Made by a program: the position numbers and the translations under genes. 38,231 nucleotides of DNA from Streptomyces beijiangensis (lineage in GTDB: Bacteria > Actinomycetota > Actinomycetes > Streptomycetales > Streptomycetaceae): contig NZ_JAFLRJ010000091.1 in assembly GCF_017315755.1 (NCBI RefSeq), positions 1 to 38,231 on the forward strand, in the 5' to 3' direction. Of this stretch, positions 24,848-36,185 are shown in pieces. Numbering within the stretch: the first letter of the stretch is position 1; each line of letters opens with the position of its first letter. The notes beneath the pieces are model-generated. The model made no database searches. It saw only the letters and a list, made by a program, of their open reading frames with translations, and was not told the origin of the DNA.

Positions 24848-25443
24848 GCCTCCACCCCCTCTTCGGCGGGCTCCGTCGCCGACTCGCCCTTGGAGACGGC
24901 CACTTGGCGCACCGTGCCGGGAGCGGCTTCCGTCACCAGACCCCGGTAGTAGTCCTGCTCGTCCGTCCCGGGGAAGATCGAGTGCGGCGACTCGACCATG
25001 CCCTCGTCCAGACCGGCGAGCAGCTGCTCCTTGGTGTAGATCAGGCTCTCGCGGCTGCTGTCGGCCAGTTCGAACTCGTTCGTCATCGTCAGCGCCCGGG
25101 TCGGGCAGGCTTCGATGCAGAGTCCGCAGAGGATGCAGCGGGCGTAGTTGATCTGGTAGACGCGGCCGTACCGCTCACCCGGGGAGTAACGCTCCTCCTC
25201 GGTGTTGTCCGCGCCCTCCACATAGATCGCGTCCGCCGGACAGGCCCAGGCGCACAGCTCGCACCCGATGCACTTCTCCAGTCCGTCCGGATGCCGGTTG
25301 AGCTGGTGCCGCCCGTGGAAGCGCGGCGCCGTCGTCTTCTCCTGCTCCGGATACTGCTCGGTCAGCCGCTTCTTGAACATGGCCTTGAAGGTCACGCCGA
25401 AGCCGGCCACAGGGTTCTGCCAGGGGGAAGATCCGTCAGGCAT
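24844..25443 (-). CDS. nuoI: NADH-quinone oxidoreductase subunit I (2[4Fe-4S] protein)
   Basis: A 199-residue ferredoxin-like subunit that carries clusters N6a and N6b between NuoG and NuoB. Both binding motifs are intact: [12 protein letters not shown] and [15 protein letters not shown] at 25443 is chosen, with AAGGAGG just upstream; a GTG at 25464 would place that Shine-Dalgarno inside the gene. The start lies in an 8-bp overlap with the end of nuoH. The last 35 residues form a charged tail without a recognised motif. Confidence 0.95.
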   Translation of the reverse strand: MPDGSSPWQNPVAGFGVTFKAMFKKRLTEQYPEQEKTTAPRFHGRHQLNRHPDGLEKCIGCELCAWACPADAIYVEGADNTEEERYSPGERYGRVYQINYARCILCGLCIEACPTRALTMTNEFELADSSRESLIYTKEQLLAGLDEGMVESPHSIFPGTDEQDYYRGLVTEAAPGTVRQVAVSKGESATEPAEEGVEA

Positions 25444-26797
25444 CGTCCGCCTCCTTTCCGTCACTCACAGTGTCGCCCCCACCACTGACAATCAACTCCC
25501 GCTCCCTGCGCGGGCGCCGCCTGGGCACCGGTGGAAGACTCTGGCCGGGCAGCGGCGGTACGGGGAATCCGCCCGCCATCGGGTCGAACGCGGCGTCGGA
25601 CGCGGCCTCTTCGGCCACCTCGCTCCGCTCCTTCTTGTCGCGGAAGATGTCCACGACGAAGGAGAGCAGCAGGATCGCCACGACCGCCCCGCCGACGTAC
25701 AGCACGATCTGGTTGAAGGCGTAGTCCTCGTTGCGCAGCGCCCGCACGGTGGCGACCAGCATCAGCCACACCACCGAGACCGGGATGAGCACCTTCCAGC
25801 CCAGCTTCATCAACTGGTCGTAGCGCACACGCGGCAGCGTGCCGCGGAGCCAGATGAAGAAGAAGAGCAGCAGCTGCACCTTGATGACGAACCAGAGCAT
25901 CGGCCACCAGCCGTGGTTCGCACCCTCCCAGTACGTGGAGATCGGCGCCGGCGCCCGCCAGCCGCCCAGGAAGAGGGTGGCCGAGACGGCGGAGACGGTG
26001 ACCATGTTGACGTACTCGGCCAGCATGAACATCGCGAACTTGATCGACGAGTACTCGGTGTTGAAGCCGCCGACCAGGTCGCCCTCGGACTCCGGCATGT
26101 CGAACGGGGCGCGGTTGGTCTCACCGATCATCGTGATGATGTAGATGATGAAGGAGACCGGCAGCAGGATGATGAACCAGCGGTCCTTCTGCGCATCGAC
26201 GATCGCCGACGTCGACATCGACCCCGAGTAGAGGAAGACCGAGGCGAAGGCGGCGCCCATCGCGATCTCGTACGAGATCATCTGCGCGCAGGAGCGGAGG
26301 CCGCCGAGCAGCGGGTACGTCGACCCGGACGACCAGCCGGCGAGCACGATGCCGTAGATGCCGACCGAGGCGACCGCGAGGATGTAGAGCATCGCGATCG
26401 GAAGGTCGGTGAGCTGCATCGTGGTGCGCTGGCCGAAGATCGACACTTCGTTGCCGGCCGGTCCGAAGGGGATCACCGCGATCGCCATGAAGGCCGGGAT
26501 CGCGGCGATGATCGGAGCAAGGACGTAGACGACCTTGTCCGCCCGCTTGACGATCACGTCTTCCTTCAGCATCAGCTTGATGCCGTCGGCGAGCGACTGG
26601 AGCATGCCCCAGGGACCGTGCCGGTTGGGGCCGATCCGCAGCTGCATCCAGGCGACGACCTTGCGCTCCCACACGATGGAGAAGAGCACGGTGATCATCA
26701 GGAACGCGAAGCAGAAGACGGCCTTGACGACGACGAGCCACCAGGGGTCGCGGCCGAACATGGAGAGATCTTCTGCCGCGAGGTAGTAGTGGGTCAT
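25436..26797 (-). CDS. nuoH: NADH-quinone oxidoreductase subunit H, extended C-terminus
   Basis: A 453-residue, eight-helix subunit at the quinone-binding interface; E. coli NuoH is about 325. ATG at 26797 overlaps the nuoG stop. Signatures: [21 protein letters not shown] near the N-terminus and [26 protein letters not shown], the acidic loop facing the quinone channel. The final 70 or so residues (from [15 protein letters not shown]) are hydrophilic and Pro/Arg-rich and would lie in the cytoplasm. Confidence 0.95.
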   Translation of the reverse strand: MTHYYLAAEDLSMFGRDPWWLVVVKAVFCFAFLMITVLFSIVWERKVVAWMQLRIGPNRHGPWGMLQSLADGIKLMLKEDVIVKRADKVVYVLAPIIAAIPAFMAIAVIPFGPAGNEVSIFGQRTTMQLTDLPIAMLYILAVASVGIYGIVLAGWSSGSTYPLLGGLRSCAQMISYEIAMGAAFASVFLYSGSMSTSAIVDAQKDRWFIILLPVSFIIYIITMIGETNRAPFDMPESEGDLVGGFNTEYSSIKFAMFMLAEYVNMVTVSAVSATLFLGGWRAPAPISTYWEGANHGWWPMLWFVIKVQLLLFFFIWLRGTLPRVRYDQLMKLGWKVLIPVSVVWLMLVATVRALRNEDYAFNQIVLYVGGAVVAILLLSFVVDIFRDKKERSEVAEEAASDAAFDPMAGGFPVPPLPGQSLPPVPRRRPRRERELIVSGGGDTVSDGKEADDA

Positions 26798-29331
26798 ACC
26801 TCCACCTCTGTGGCGGTCGCGGGTGCGGCGGGGGCGGCAGGTGCGGCGGAAAGTCTGACCAGATCACCCGGGCGGGCCCCGACATCCGTGGGCACGCCCC
26901 CGCCCACCGAGTTGAGCGGGACCCAGACCACGCGGTCGGGCATGTCCGTCACCTGCAGCGGGAGTTGGAGAGCGCCCGCGGGTCCTGTGACGGCGAGGAG
27001 ATCGCCGTCCTTGACCCCGGTCTCGGCCGCCGTGACGGCGGAGAGGCGGGCGACCGCCGTATGACGGGTGCCTGCCAGGGCCTCGTCGCCGTCCTGGAGC
27101 CTTCCCTGGTCGAGAAGGAGACGGTGACCTGCGAGAACGGCCTCGCCCTCGGAGGGGCGTGGCAGTTGCAGGGCCGACTCGATCGGGTCGTCGGCGTGCC
27201 GGCCTTCCCAGGCGCCCAGGCGGTCCATCTCGGTACGTACGGACTTGATGTCCGGCAGCGCGAAGTGGACGTCCAGGGCGTCGGCCAGCATGTGCAGGAC
27301 ACGCGAGTCCGCGGGGGCCAGCCGGCGCGTCATCTGCTCCGGCTTGAGCGCGGCCTCGAACATCCGCGCCCTGCCCTCCCAGTTGAGGAAGGTGCCGGGC
27401 TTCTCGGCGACCGCGGCCACCGGGAAGACGACGTCGGCGCGGTCGGTGACCTCGCTGGACCGCAGCTCCAGGGAGACCAGGAAGCCGACCTCGTCGAGCG
27501 CCTGGAGCGCCCGCTTCGGGTCCGGCAGGTCCGCCGTCTCGACGCCTGCGACGAGCAGGGCGCTCAGCTCGCCGGAGGTGGCGGCCTCGAGGATCTGACC
27601 GGTGTCGCGTCCGTAGCGGTGCGGCAGTTCGCGCACCCCCCAGGCCGACGCGACTTCCTCGCGGGCCCGCGGATCGGTGGCCGGGCGGCCACCGGGCAGC
27701 AGCGACGGGATCGCACCCGCCTCCACCGCGCCGCGCTCGCCGGCCCGCCGCGGGATCCACACCAGGGTGGCGCCGGTGGCGGCGGCAGTACGTACTGCCG
27801 CGGTCAGCGCTCCGGGGACGGCGGCCAGCCGCTCGCCCACGACGATCACCGCGCCCCCGGTCCGCAGGGCCTCCGCCGCCTTCTGGCCTTCGGCGTCGAG
27901 TCCGACGCCGCCGGACAGGGCGTCCAGCCACTCGGTCTCGGTGCCGGGTGCGGCGGGGAGCAGTACGCCACCCGCCTTCTCCAGTCCGCGCGTTGCGTGC
28001 GAGGCGAGGGAGAAGGTGCGCTGGCCGTGCTTGCGGTGCGCCTTGCGCAGCCGCAGGAAGACGCCGGGCGCCTCCTCCTCGGACTCGAACCCGACCAGGA
28101 GGACCGCGGGGGCCTTTTCGAGCGTCGTGTACGTGAGCCCGCTGCCGTCCAGGTCCCGTCCGCGGCCCGCGACCCGGGCGGCCAGGAAGTCGGCCTCCTC
28201 GGCGGAGTGGGCGCGGGCACGGAAGTCGACGTCATTGGTGTCGAGGGCGATCCGCGCGAACTTGGCGTAGGCGTAGGCGTCCTCGACCGTGAGGCGGCCC
28301 CCGGTGAGGACGCCGGTGCGGCCCCTCGCGGCGGAGAGTCCGCGGGCGGCGGCCTCCAGTGCCTCGGGCCAGCTCGCCGGCTCCAGGACGCCTTCGGAGT
28401 TGCGTACCAGCGGAGTGGTCAGCCGGTCGGGGCGCTGTGCGTAACGGAAGCCGAAACGTCCCTTGTCGCACATCCACTCCTCGTTGACCTCGGGGTCGTT
28501 GGCGGCGAGCCGCCGCAGGACCTTGCCGCGCCGGTGGTCGGTGCGGGTCGCGCAGCCGCCCGCGCAGTGCTCGCAGACGGAGGGCGAGGAGACCAGGTCG
28601 AAGGGGCGCGAGCGGAAGCGGTACGCCGCCGAGGTGAGCGCGCCGACCGGGCAGATCTGGATGGTGTTGCCGGAGAAGTACGACTCGAAGGGGTCGCCCT
28701 CGCCGGTGCCGACCTGCTGGAGCGCGCCGCGCTCGATCAGCTCGATCATCGGGTCGCCCGCGACCTGGTTGGAGAAGCGGGTGCAGCGGGCGCAGAGCAC
28801 GCAGCGCTCGCGGTCGAGGAGGACCTGGGTGGAGATCGGGACGGGCTTCTCGAACGTCCGCTTCTTGCCGTCGAAGCGGGAGTCGGCGCCGCCGTGGGAC
28901 ATCGCCTGGTTCTGCAGGGGGCACTCGCCGCCCTTGTCGCAGACCGGGCAGTCCAGCGGGTGGTTGATGAGGAGGAGTTCCATCACCCCGCGCTGGGCCT
29001 TTTCGGCGACCTGCGAGGTGATCTGCGACTTGACGACCATGCCGTCGGTGCAGGTGATGGTGCAGGAAGCCATCGGCTTGCGCTGGCCCTCGACCTCGAC
29101 GATGCACTGGCGGCAGGCGCCTACGGGGTCGAGGAGGGGGTGGTCGCAGAAGCGCGGGATCTCGATGCCGAGGAGCTCGGCGGCACGGATAACCAGGGTC
29201 CCCTTGGGGACGGAGATCTCGATGCCGTCGATCGTCAGCGAGACGAGGTCTTCCGGCGGTACCGCCGCCTCGCCGCCTCCGGAGGAGCGCTTGCCCGCGG
29301 CGGAGCCGCTCGTGGGATTCAGCACGGTCAT
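26794..29331 (-). CDS. nuoG: NADH-quinone oxidoreductase subunit G
   Basis: An 845-residue peripheral-arm subunit, ATG at 29331 overlapping the nuoF stop. The N-terminus binds a [2Fe-2S] cluster ([16 protein letters not shown] and later Cys) and two [4Fe-4S] clusters: [16 protein letters not shown] for N5, and [12 protein letters not shown] with CPVGAL for N4. The molybdopterin-oxidoreductase-like domain that follows keeps four Cys (CEHCAGGC and WMCDKGRF), so it should bind the extra N7 cluster seen in E. coli and Thermus. The rest has lost the molybdenum site and is structural. The C-terminus carries a formate-dehydrogenase-like beta domain ([17 protein letters not shown]) and an Ala/Pro tail. 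Confidence 0.95.
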   Translation of the reverse strand: MTVLNPTSGSAAGKRSSGGGEAAVPPEDLVSLTIDGIEISVPKGTLVIRAAELLGIEIPRFCDHPLLDPVGACRQCIVEVEGQRKPMASCTITCTDGMVVKSQITSQVAEKAQRGVMELLLINHPLDCPVCDKGGECPLQNQAMSHGGADSRFDGKKRTFEKPVPISTQVLLDRERCVLCARCTRFSNQVAGDPMIELIERGALQQVGTGEGDPFESYFSGNTIQICPVGALTSAAYRFRSRPFDLVSSPSVCEHCAGGCATRTDHRRGKVLRRLAANDPEVNEEWMCDKGRFGFRYAQRPDRLTTPLVRNSEGVLEPASWPEALEAAARGLSAARGRTGVLTGGRLTVEDAYAYAKFARIALDTNDVDFRARAHSAEEADFLAARVAGRGRDLDGSGLTYTTLEKAPAVLLVGFESEEEAPGVFLRLRKAHRKHGQRTFSLASHATRGLEKAGGVLLPAAPGTETEWLDALSGGVGLDAEGQKAAEALRTGGAVIVVGERLAAVPGALTAAVRTAAATGATLVWIPRRAGERGAVEAGAIPSLLPGGRPATDPRAREEVASAWGVRELPHRYGRDTGQILEAATSGELSALLVAGVETADLPDPKRALQALDEVGFLVSLELRSSEVTDRADVVFPVAAVAEKPGTFLNWEGRARMFEAALKPEQMTRRLAPADSRVLHMLADALDVHFALPDIKSVRTEMDRLGAWEGRHADDPIESALQLPRPSEGEAVLAGHRLLLDQGRLQDGDEALAGTRHTAVARLSAVTAAETGVKDGDLLAVTGPAGALQLPLQVTDMPDRVVWVPLNSVGGGVPTDVGARPGDLVRLSAAPAAPAAPATATEVEV

Positions 29332-30698
29332 GCGTTCACCTCCGTGGTGCGGGCGGACCGGTCGGCCCAGACGGTCGACTTGGCCGGGTCGAAGGGGCAG
29401 CCCTTGCCGGTGATGTGCTGCTCGTACTCCTCGCGGAAGTACTTGAGCGAGGAGAAGATCGGCGACGCGGCGCCGTCCCCGAGCGCGCAGAACGACTTGC
29501 CGTTGATGTTGTCGGCGATGTCGTTGAGCTTGTCGAGGTCGGAGAGCTGCCCCTTGCCCGCCTCGATGTCACGGAGCAACTGGACGAGCCAGTACGTTCC
29601 TTCGCGGCAGGGCGTGCACTTGCCGCAGGACTCGTGGGCGTAGAACTCGGTCCAGCGGGTGACGGCACGCACCACGCACGTCGTCTCGTCGAAGCACTGG
29701 AGCGCCTTGGTGCCGAGCATCGAACCTGCCGCGCCCACACCCTCGTAGTCGAGGGCCACGTCGAGGTGTTCCTCGGTGAACATCGGGGTCGAAGACCCGC
29801 CCGGTGTCCAGAACTTGAGGCGGTGGCCTTCGCGGATTCCGCCGCTCATGTCGAGGAGCTGGCGCAGGGTGATGCCGAGGGGTGCCTCGTACTGACCGGG
29901 GTTGGTGACATGCCCGCTCAGCGAATAGAGCGTGAAGCCGGGGGACTTCTCGCTCCCCATCGATTTGAACCAGTCCTTGCCTTTGGTCAGGATTGCGGGA
30001 ACCGAGGCGATGGACTCCACGTTATTGACAACAGTGGGGCATGCATAAAGGCCCGCGACGGCAGGGAAAGGAGGACGGAGTCGCGGCTGGCCACGGCGGC
30101 CTTCGAGCGAGTCGAGCAGTGCGGTCTCTTCACCACAGATGTACGCGCCCGCGCCCGCGTGCACGGTGATCTCCAGGTTGAGCCCGCTGCCCAGGATGTT
30201 CTCGCCGAGGTAGCCCGCCGCGTAGGCCTCACGGACGGCCTCGTGCAACCGCCGCAGTACGGGGACGACTTCACCGCGCAGATAAATGAATGCGTGGCTC
30301 GACCGGATCGCGTAACACGCGATGATCATGCCCTCGATGAGGCTGTGCGGATTGGCGAAGAGGAGCGGGATGTCCTTGCAGGTCCCGGGCTCCGATTCGT
30401 CAGCGTTGACAACTAGATAGTGCGGCTTTCCATCGCCCTGCGGAATGAACTGCCATTTCATTCCGGTGGGGAAGCCTGCGCCGCCACGGCCGCGCAGTCC
30501 CGAGTCCTTCACGTACGCGATGAGGTCGTCGGGCGCCATGGCGAGGGCCTTCTTCAGGCCCTCGTACCCGTCGTGACGCTTGTAGGTCTCCAGGGTCCAG
30601 GAGTTGGGCTGGTCCCAGAAGGCCGAGAGGACGGGCGCGAGCAGCTTCTCCGGGCTGCTTCCGTTCCCGTTTCCTTCGATCTCGGTGGCCACGGTCAT
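29328..30698 (-). CDS. nuoF: NADH-quinone oxidoreductase subunit F (NADH/FMN subunit)
   Basis: A 456-residue subunit that oxidises NADH, passing electrons to FMN and cluster N3. Nucleotide-binding Gly-rich motif [16 protein letters not shown] is near residues 68-83, the FMN/NADH region includes [12 protein letters not shown] and [19 protein letters not shown], and the [4Fe-4S] ligands are ESCGKCTPC with a later SFCALGDGA. The ATG at 30698 shares a base with the nuoE stop; a GTG at 30701 is the in-frame alternative. A GGAGGGGGAG ribosome-binding site lies inside the nuoE end. Confidence 0.95.
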   Translation of the reverse strand: MTVATEIEGNGNGSSPEKLLAPVLSAFWDQPNSWTLETYKRHDGYEGLKKALAMAPDDLIAYVKDSGLRGRGGAGFPTGMKWQFIPQGDGKPHYLVVNADESEPGTCKDIPLLFANPHSLIEGMIIACYAIRSSHAFIYLRGEVVPVLRRLHEAVREAYAAGYLGENILGSGLNLEITVHAGAGAYICGEETALLDSLEGRRGQPRLRPPFPAVAGLYACPTVVNNVESIASVPAILTKGKDWFKSMGSEKSPGFTLYSLSGHVTNPGQYEAPLGITLRQLLDMSGGIREGHRLKFWTPGGSSTPMFTEEHLDVALDYEGVGAAGSMLGTKALQCFDETTCVVRAVTRWTEFYAHESCGKCTPCREGTYWLVQLLRDIEAGKGQLSDLDKLNDIADNINGKSFCALGDGAASPIFSSLKYFREEYEQHITGKGCPFDPAKSTVWADRSARTTEVNA

Positions 30699-31533
30699 CA
30701 CTCCCCCTCCTCGGCGACAGGTCCGGCCGGGTTCGCCGGGTCGGAGGCCGAGGTCTCTTGCGGTGCGTCATGCGAGCTGAGGTGCTCGGCACCGGGCTGT
30801 GGCGGTGCGTCCTGCGGGGCTTCGCCGCGCGGAGCCACGACCCGGGGCGCCGGGGTCTCGCCCTTGGCCAGACGCAGACCGATCAGTGAGGCGTGGCCCG
30901 CGCCGCCGGTCGCCTCGACGGCGCCGGGGCGCTCGTCGGGGAATCCGGCCAGGATCCGGGCGGTCTCCTTGTACGTACAGAGAGGAGCGCCCCGGGTGGG
31001 TTCGACCTGGCGGCCCGCCTGCAGGTCGTCGACGAGCTGCTTGGCGGAGGCGGGGGTCTGGTCGTCGAAGAACTCCCAGTTGACCATCACCACCGGCGCG
31101 AAGTCGCAGGCCGCGTTGCACTCGATGTGCTCGAGCGTGACCTTGCCGTCCGCAGTGGTCTCGTTGTTGCCGACGCCGAGGTGCTCCTTGAGCTCCTCGA
31201 AGATCTCGTCGCCGCCCATGACCGCGCAGAGGGTGTTGGTGCACACCCCGACCTGGTAGTCGCCGGAGGGCTTCCGGCGGTACATGGAGTAGAAGGTGGA
31301 GACGGCGGTGACCTCGGCGGTGGTCAGGCCCAGCTGACCGGCGCAGAAGCGGACACCGGTCCGCGTGACGTACCCCTCCTCCGACTGCACGAGGTGCAGC
31401 AACGGCAGCAGGGCACTGCGGCTGTCGGGATAGCGGGCGATGACTTCCTTGGCGTCCGCTTCGAGCCTGGCGCGCACATCGGCCGGGTACTCGGGGGCAG
31501 GGAGCTGGGGCATGCCCAGTGAGACATCCGTCA

Positions 31534-31534
<1 letters not shown>
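30698..31534 (-). CDS. nuoE: NADH-quinone oxidoreductase subunit E with Pro/Ala-rich tail
   Basis: A 278-residue [2Fe-2S] protein (cluster N1a); E. coli NuoE has 166 residues. The ATG at 31534 shares a base with the nuoD stop (TAATG). A helical N-terminus (ARYPDSRSALLPLLHLVQ) precedes the thioredoxin-like domain, whose cluster ligands are CTNTLC and ECNAAC. The domain ends around residue 205. The last 70 residues are Pro, Ala and Glu rich (APRGEAPQDAPPQPGAEH and on) and probably disordered. Confidence 0.95.
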
Positions 31535-32855
<1,321 letters not shown>

Positions 32856-32856
<1 letters not shown>

Positions 32857-33572
32857 CAGCTGTAAGACCTCCGCTGGTCCGGAGCCGGGATCTGGGCGCC
32901 CTTGTACTCGACGGCGATGCCGCCCAGGGGGTAGTCCTTGCGCTGCGGGTGGCCCGGCCAGTCGTCCGGCATCATGATCCGGGTGAGAGCCGGGTGACCC
33001 TCGAAGATCAGCCCGAAGAAGTCGTAGGTCTCGCGCTCGTGCCAGTCGTTGGTCGGGTAGACCGCGACCAGGGACGGGACGCGGGGGTCCGTGTCCGGCG
33101 CGGAGACCTCCAGCCGGATCAGCCGACCGTGGGTGAGCGAGCGCAAGTGGTAGACGGCGTGCAGCTCGCGGCCCTTGTCTTCGAGGAAGTGGACGCCGGA
33201 GACGCCCGTACAGAGCTCGAAGCGCAGTGCCGGATCGTCGCGCAGGGTGCGCGCCACGGTCAGCAGGTGCTCGCGGGCGATGTGGAAAGTGAGTTCGCCG
33301 CGGTCGACGACCGTCTTCTCGATGGCGTTCTCGGGGACGAGTCCCTGTTCTTCGAGGGCGCCTTCGAGTTCGTCGGCCACCTCGTCGAAGTAGGAGCCGT
33401 AGGGCCTGGCGGTGGCCCCGGGCAGGGCCACGGTCCGGACGAGGCCGCCGTAGCCGGAGGTGTCGCCGCCGTTGTTGGCGCCGAACATTCCCTTCCGTAC
33501 GCGGATGACCTCACCGGAGTCGTCGCGCTGGGCCGGGACGCCGTTGGCGTTCTGCTCAGTTGCGTCGGTCAC
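32856..33572 (-). CDS. nuoC: NADH-quinone oxidoreductase subunit C (30 kDa)
   Basis: A 238-residue subunit; GTG at 33572 overlaps the nuoB stop (GTGA), with AGGGG eight bases upstream. The open frame continues upstream only as nuoB shadow. The family signature is [20 protein letters not shown] followed by [21 protein letters not shown]. The N-terminal 60 residues ([21 protein letters not shown] and the Gly-rich stretch) are longer than in E. coli and Thermus homologs. It is needed for assembly of the peripheral arm. Confidence 0.95.
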
Positions 33573-34123
33573 CGCAGCAGCCCCTTCATCTCGATCAGCG
33601 GGAGCGCCTTCAGGGCCGCTTCCTCCGCCTCGCGTGCAGCCTCCACCTGATTGACCCCGAGCTTGGAGCTCTGAATCTTCTGGTGGAGCTTGAGGATCGC
33701 GTCGATCAACATCTCGGGACGCGGCGGGCAACCGGGCAAATAGATATCTACCGGTACAATGTGGTCAACACCCTGAACAATTGCGTAATTGTTGAACATA
33801 CCGCCCGAAGAGGCGCAAACCCCCATGGAGATAACCCACTTGGGGTTCGGCATCTGGTCATAGACCTGCCGCAGGACGGGCGCCATCTTCTGACTGACCC
33901 GCCCTGCCACGATCATCAGGTCCGCCTGCCGCGGCGATCCGCGGAAGACCTCCATGCCGAATCGGGCGAGGTCGTACCGCCCGGCACCCGTCGTCATCAT
34001 CTCGATGGCGCAACAGGCCAGGCCGAAGGTGGCAGGGAAGACGGAGGACTTCCGTACCCAGCCAGCGGCCTGTTCGACAGTGGTCAGCAGGAAACCGCTC
34101 GGCAGCTTCTCTTCGAGTCCCAT
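33569..34123 (-). CDS. nuoB: NADH-quinone oxidoreductase subunit B (cluster N2)
   Basis: A 184-residue subunit that carries cluster N2, the electron donor to quinone. The Cys ligands are [11 protein letters not shown] (two adjacent Cys), [10 protein letters not shown] and [11 protein letters not shown] at 34123 has GAGGGG upstream and gives the normal length; the longer open frame only adds nuoA-overlapping shadow. It starts 19 bp after the nuoA stop. Confidence 0.96.
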   Translation of the reverse strand: MGLEEKLPSGFLLTTVEQAAGWVRKSSVFPATFGLACCAIEMMTTGAGRYDLARFGMEVFRGSPRQADLMIVAGRVSQKMAPVLRQVYDQMPNPKWVISMGVCASSGGMFNNYAIVQGVDHIVPVDIYLPGCPPRPEMLIDAILKLHQKIQSSKLGVNQVEAAREAEEAALKALPLIEMKGLLR

Positions 34124-34142
34124 TGGTGTGCCCCTCAGCCCC

Positions 34143-34502
34143 TCAGTCCCATTCCAGCCCGCCGCGCCGCCATACATACGCATAGGCGACGAAGACGGTG
34201 AGCACGAAGAGCAGCATCTCCACGAGCCCGAAAATCCCCAGGGAGTCGAAGGTGACCGCCCAGGGATAGAGGAAGACGATCTCGATGTCGAAGACGATGA
34301 ACAACATCGCCGTCAGGTAGTACTTGATGGGAAAGCGGCCGCCTCCGGCCGGTGTTGGCGTCGGTTCGATACCGCACTCGTACGCCTCGAGCTTCGCCCG
34401 GTTGTAGCGCTTGGGACCGACCAGCGTGGCCGTGACCACGGAGAAGATCGCAAAGCCCGCCCCGAGAGCGCCGAGCACGAGGATGGGCGCGTAGGCATTC
34501 AC
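34143..34502 (-). CDS. nuoA: NADH-quinone oxidoreductase subunit A
   Basis: A 119-residue three-helix subunit, first gene of the operon. GTG at 34502 is chosen behind AAGGAG; the longer frame adds no family sequence. Conserved segments: [46 protein letters not shown] read as parts, with the loop Cys of the ECG motif that reports the active/deactive state in other species and the FDIE acidic helix. A Crp/Rex-like site lies 83-100 bp upstream of the start. Confidence 0.96.
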   Translation of the reverse strand: MNAYAPILVLGALGAGFAIFSVVTATLVGPKRYNRAKLEAYECGIEPTPTPAGGGRFPIKYYLTAMLFIVFDIEIVFLYPWAVTFDSLGIFGLVEMLLFVLTVFVAYAYVWRRGGLEWD

Positions 34503-34530
34503 GCTCCTCGCTCCTTCCAGTCGTCCTTGA

Positions 34531-34547
34531 CCGTTGGACCGCAACGG
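34531..34547 (-). other. Small hairpin in the nuoA leader
   Basis: CCGTTG (34531-34536) and CAACGG (34542-34547) can pair around a 5-nt loop, 29 bp upstream of the nuoA start. It is short and could be chance. It leaves the ribosome-binding site free. Confidence 0.25.
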
Positions 34548-34584
34548 GCTCTCGCGTCCCGCCCACTCGACGAAGATCGCGAAT

Positions 34585-34602
34585 ATGTGAAGCAGGTCAC
34601 AA
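34585..34602 (-). promoter_or_regulatory. Crp/Rex-like operator upstream of nuoA (site 2)
   Basis: On the minus strand it reads TTGTGACCTGCTTCACAT. On the plus strand, GTGAAGCAGGTCAC fits the Streptomyces Crp motif GTG-N6-GNCAC exactly. Against the Rex consensus TTGTGAA-N4-TTCACAA, the plus strand differs at two of 14 fixed positions. The site is centred about 91 bp before the nuoA GTG, a suitable place for activation or for redox repression. From the literature I recall Rex control of nuo in S. coelicolor, so both readings are open. No clear -35/-10 pair was found. Confidence 0.6.
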
Positions 34603-34635
34603 GCCCGGCTGCCCCGCATCCTATGCCTGCCGGTC

Positions 34636-34883
34636 TGTGATCTGCGACACGGGTTACAACAACGCCTTTGTGATCTCCACCACCTGACGAAGGATCATGA
34701 AGTCGGATGAGCGGTGATCTTCATACGCGAAGCGCCTGAGTGATCACTAGTCGTGACATCTGGGAGTGTTGCCGCTGGTCGGAGGCGTGCGGCTCTATCA
34801 AGTGATGGCCACTGCAGGCAAATTGGCGATGGACCGCGACGGGTGGTAGAAGCCCCGGACTCACCCGCGCGAGGGAGTCCGGG
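34636..34883. other. Intergenic region with GTGATCT repeats and a hairpin
   Basis: In this non-coding stretch, TGTGATCT occurs at 34636-34643 and 34669-34676, exactly 33 bp apart, and GTGATCT again at 34714-34720. Further on, CCCGGACTC (34854-34862) and GAGTCCGGG (34875-34883) form a perfect 9-bp stem with a 12-nt loop, which may be a terminator. No protein-coding frame with a ribosome-binding site is seen, although the hairpin could close a small RNA transcribed in this gap. Confidence 0.35.
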
Positions 34884-34943
34884 CGACGAAGGTGGACGCG
34901 CGAGTGTGTTCGCGAGTTCACAGGCGGCTGACGGACGGTCATC

Positions 34944-34961
34944 CGGTGACCTGCGTCACAC
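34944..34961 (+). promoter_or_regulatory. Crp-like operator upstream of the NlpC/P60 gene (site 3)
   Basis: CGGTGACCTGCGTCACAC contains GTGACCTG-N2-TCACA, shared with sites 1 and 2. It lies 14 bp upstream of the short open frame at 34975 and about 250 bp before the NlpC/P60 start. In S. coelicolor, Crp is known to control a muralytic enzyme gene (rpfA), which makes this target plausible. Confidence 0.55.
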
Positions 34962-34974
34962 GAATAAGGGCGTC

Positions 34975-35013
34975 ATGAAACGGGGCTTGGCCAACCGTGT
35001 GAACGGATGGTAA
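34975..35013 (+). CDS. Putative 12-residue leader peptide
   Basis: ATG at 34975 opens a 12-codon frame (MKRGLANRVNGW) ending in TAA at 35013. AAGGG lies four bases upstream, a usable but close ribosome-binding site. The stop is followed after four bases by a long-armed hairpin (35018-35084), the arrangement expected of a regulatory leader peptide. The peptide has no run of one amino acid, so classical amino-acid attenuation is unlikely. It may equally be chance; conservation in other species would decide. Confidence 0.3.
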   Translation: MKRGLANRVNGW

Positions 35014-35017
35014 GCAC

Positions 35018-35084
35018 CGGGCAATTCGGGCGTATTACAGAAACCCCTGTTCACGGCGGGGATCGGGCATGCCCGAATTGCCCG
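35018..35084 (+). promoter_or_regulatory. Long-armed hairpin in the NlpC/P60 leader
   Basis: CGGGCAATTCGGGC (35018-35031) and GCCCGAATTGCCCG (35071-35084) are perfect 14-bp arms enclosing 39 nt. An alternative local pairing, CGGGCATGCCCG (35064-35075), would break the long stem, so two states are possible. AATAAGGGCGTCA before the hairpin (34963-34975) recurs as AATAAGGGCCGTCA after it (35095-35108). No T tract follows. Confidence 0.5.
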
Positions 35085-35196
35085 TTACGGCGTCAATAAG
35101 GGCCGTCAGGAGGCGGATTGGGCCGCTCCGGACGTAACTGTGGCGCAACACACGTTTCTTGATGGCAACCGCAAACCCCTGATAGCCGTAGTTCTC

Positions 35197-36030
35197 ATGT
35201 CCCACACCGCTCACATACCCAGCCACCGGAAGCCCCGCCGAAACGCCGCGACGGCAGCGGTCCGCGCCGGAGTTACCGGTGGCGTCCTCACTGCCATCGC
35301 CGTAGCCGGCGCCGCTCTCCCGGCGAACGCTGCCGAGCCGGTGACCGAGACCATCGAGATGCCCGTTCTCACCTCCGGTCTCGCTCCCGCCGCAGCCGCT
35401 TCCGCCGACGCCACCCAGCAGGCCGCCGCAGAGCTCCAGCAGCAGGCCCAGCAGGACGCCGCAGCCAAGGACGCGGCCAAGGACGCCAAGAAGGCCAAGG
35501 ACGTCGCTGACGCCAAGGCCAAGGCCGAAGCCAAGAAGAAGGCCGAAGCGAAGGCCAAGGCGAAGGCCGCGGCCGAGGAGCGCGCCTCGCGTTCCTCCGC
35601 GCGCACCACGCTCTCCGCCTCCACCACGTCTTCCTCTTCCTCCTCTTCTTCCTCGGTCTCCACCGCGGGCCTGTCCGGCTCCGCCGCGTCGATCGTCAGC
35701 TTCGTGAAGTCCCACATCGGCGACGCCTACGTCTCCGGCGGCACGGGCTCCAGCTCCTGGGACTGCTCCGGCCTCGTCCAGGCCGCGTACAAGTCCGTCA
35801 ATGTCGACCTGCCCCGCGTCTCGCAGGACCAGTCGACCGTCGGCACCCAGGTCTCGCTGTCCAACCTGCAGGCCGGCGACATCCTCTACTGGGGTTCGGC
35901 AGGCAGCGCCTACCACGTCGCGATCTACGTCGGCGGCGGCAACTTCGTCGGCGCGCAGAACTCCAGCACCGGTGTCGTCGAGCGCCCGCTCGACTACGAC
36001 CAGCCGACCGGCGCGGTCCGCGTTCTCTGA
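35197..36030 (+). CDS. Secreted NlpC/P60 cell-wall endopeptidase
   Basis: A 277-residue protein. The N-terminus has twin-Arg-like basic residues (HRKPRRNAATAAVRAG) and a hydrophobic segment, cleaved near ANA-AEP (about residue 46). Residues 70-130 form an Ala/Lys/Gln coiled coil, followed by a Ser-rich linker (about 138-156). The C-terminal NlpC/P60 domain holds the catalytic Cys190 (WDCSGLVQAAY) and His240 (AYHVAIYVGGGN), and should cut stem peptides of peptidoglycan. ATG at 35197 has no Shine-Dalgarno; an in-frame GTG at 35140 is possible but gives no better signal sequence. A TTGATG/TAGCCG pair 18 bp apart close before the ATG might give a leaderless mRNA, as an alternative to the long leader. 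Confidence 0.9.
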   Translation: MSHTAHIPSHRKPRRNAATAAVRAGVTGGVLTAIAVAGAALPANAAEPVTETIEMPVLTSGLAPAAAASADATQQAAAELQQQAQQDAAAKDAAKDAKKAKDVADAKAKAEAKKKAEAKAKAKAAAEERASRSSARTTLSASTTSSSSSSSSSVSTAGLSGSAASIVSFVKSHIGDAYVSGGTGSSSWDCSGLVQAAYKSVNVDLPRVSQDQSTVGTQVSLSNLQAGDILYWGSAGSAYHVAIYVGGGNFVGAQNSSTGVVERPLDYDQPTGAVRVL

Positions 36031-36056
36031 GCACCACCTGATCTGTACGGAAATGC

Positions 36057-36098
36057 CCGAAGGGCCCGTATCCCCCGCTCGGGGTACGGGCCCTTCGG
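36057..36098. terminator. Strong stem-loop terminator after the NlpC/P60 gene
   Basis: CCGAAGGGCCCGTA (36057-36070) pairs with TACGGGCCCTTCGG (36085-36098), extended by CCCC/GGGG across one bulged T. The symmetric stem lies 26 bp after the stop at 36030 and can serve the opposing reductase gene as well. Confidence 0.88.
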
Positions 36099-36185
36099 TA
36101 TGCGGCAGAGGGCAGGAAACAGGCCGCTGGCCGGCGTACAGCCCGGGGCGCGACTTGCCCCCCGGCACGGACCTGGCGTGGCCGC

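Noticed and set aside
26965..29643. An 892-codon plus-strand open frame opposite nuoG and nuoF
   Set aside because: It is an antisense shadow with low-complexity Leu/Arg/Gly/Val composition. The same holds for long plus-strand frames opposite nuoL, nuoM and nuoN.
34753..35013. An 86-codon protein upstream of the NlpC/P60 gene
   Set aside because: It has no ribosome-binding site and no domain-like composition, and it crosses a hairpin and an operator. Only its last 12 codons have a plausible start.
35118..35162. A 14-codon frame starting TTG behind AGGAGG in the NlpC/P60 leader
   Set aside because: The spacing to the TTG is only four bases and the peptide has no supporting feature. The AGGAGG may be chance.
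34961..35196. A ydaO-type c-di-AMP riboswitch before the NlpC/P60 gene
   Set aside because: I looked for the conserved GGGGAACCC-type core and flanking elements known for this class and did not find them. The leader has a different structure.
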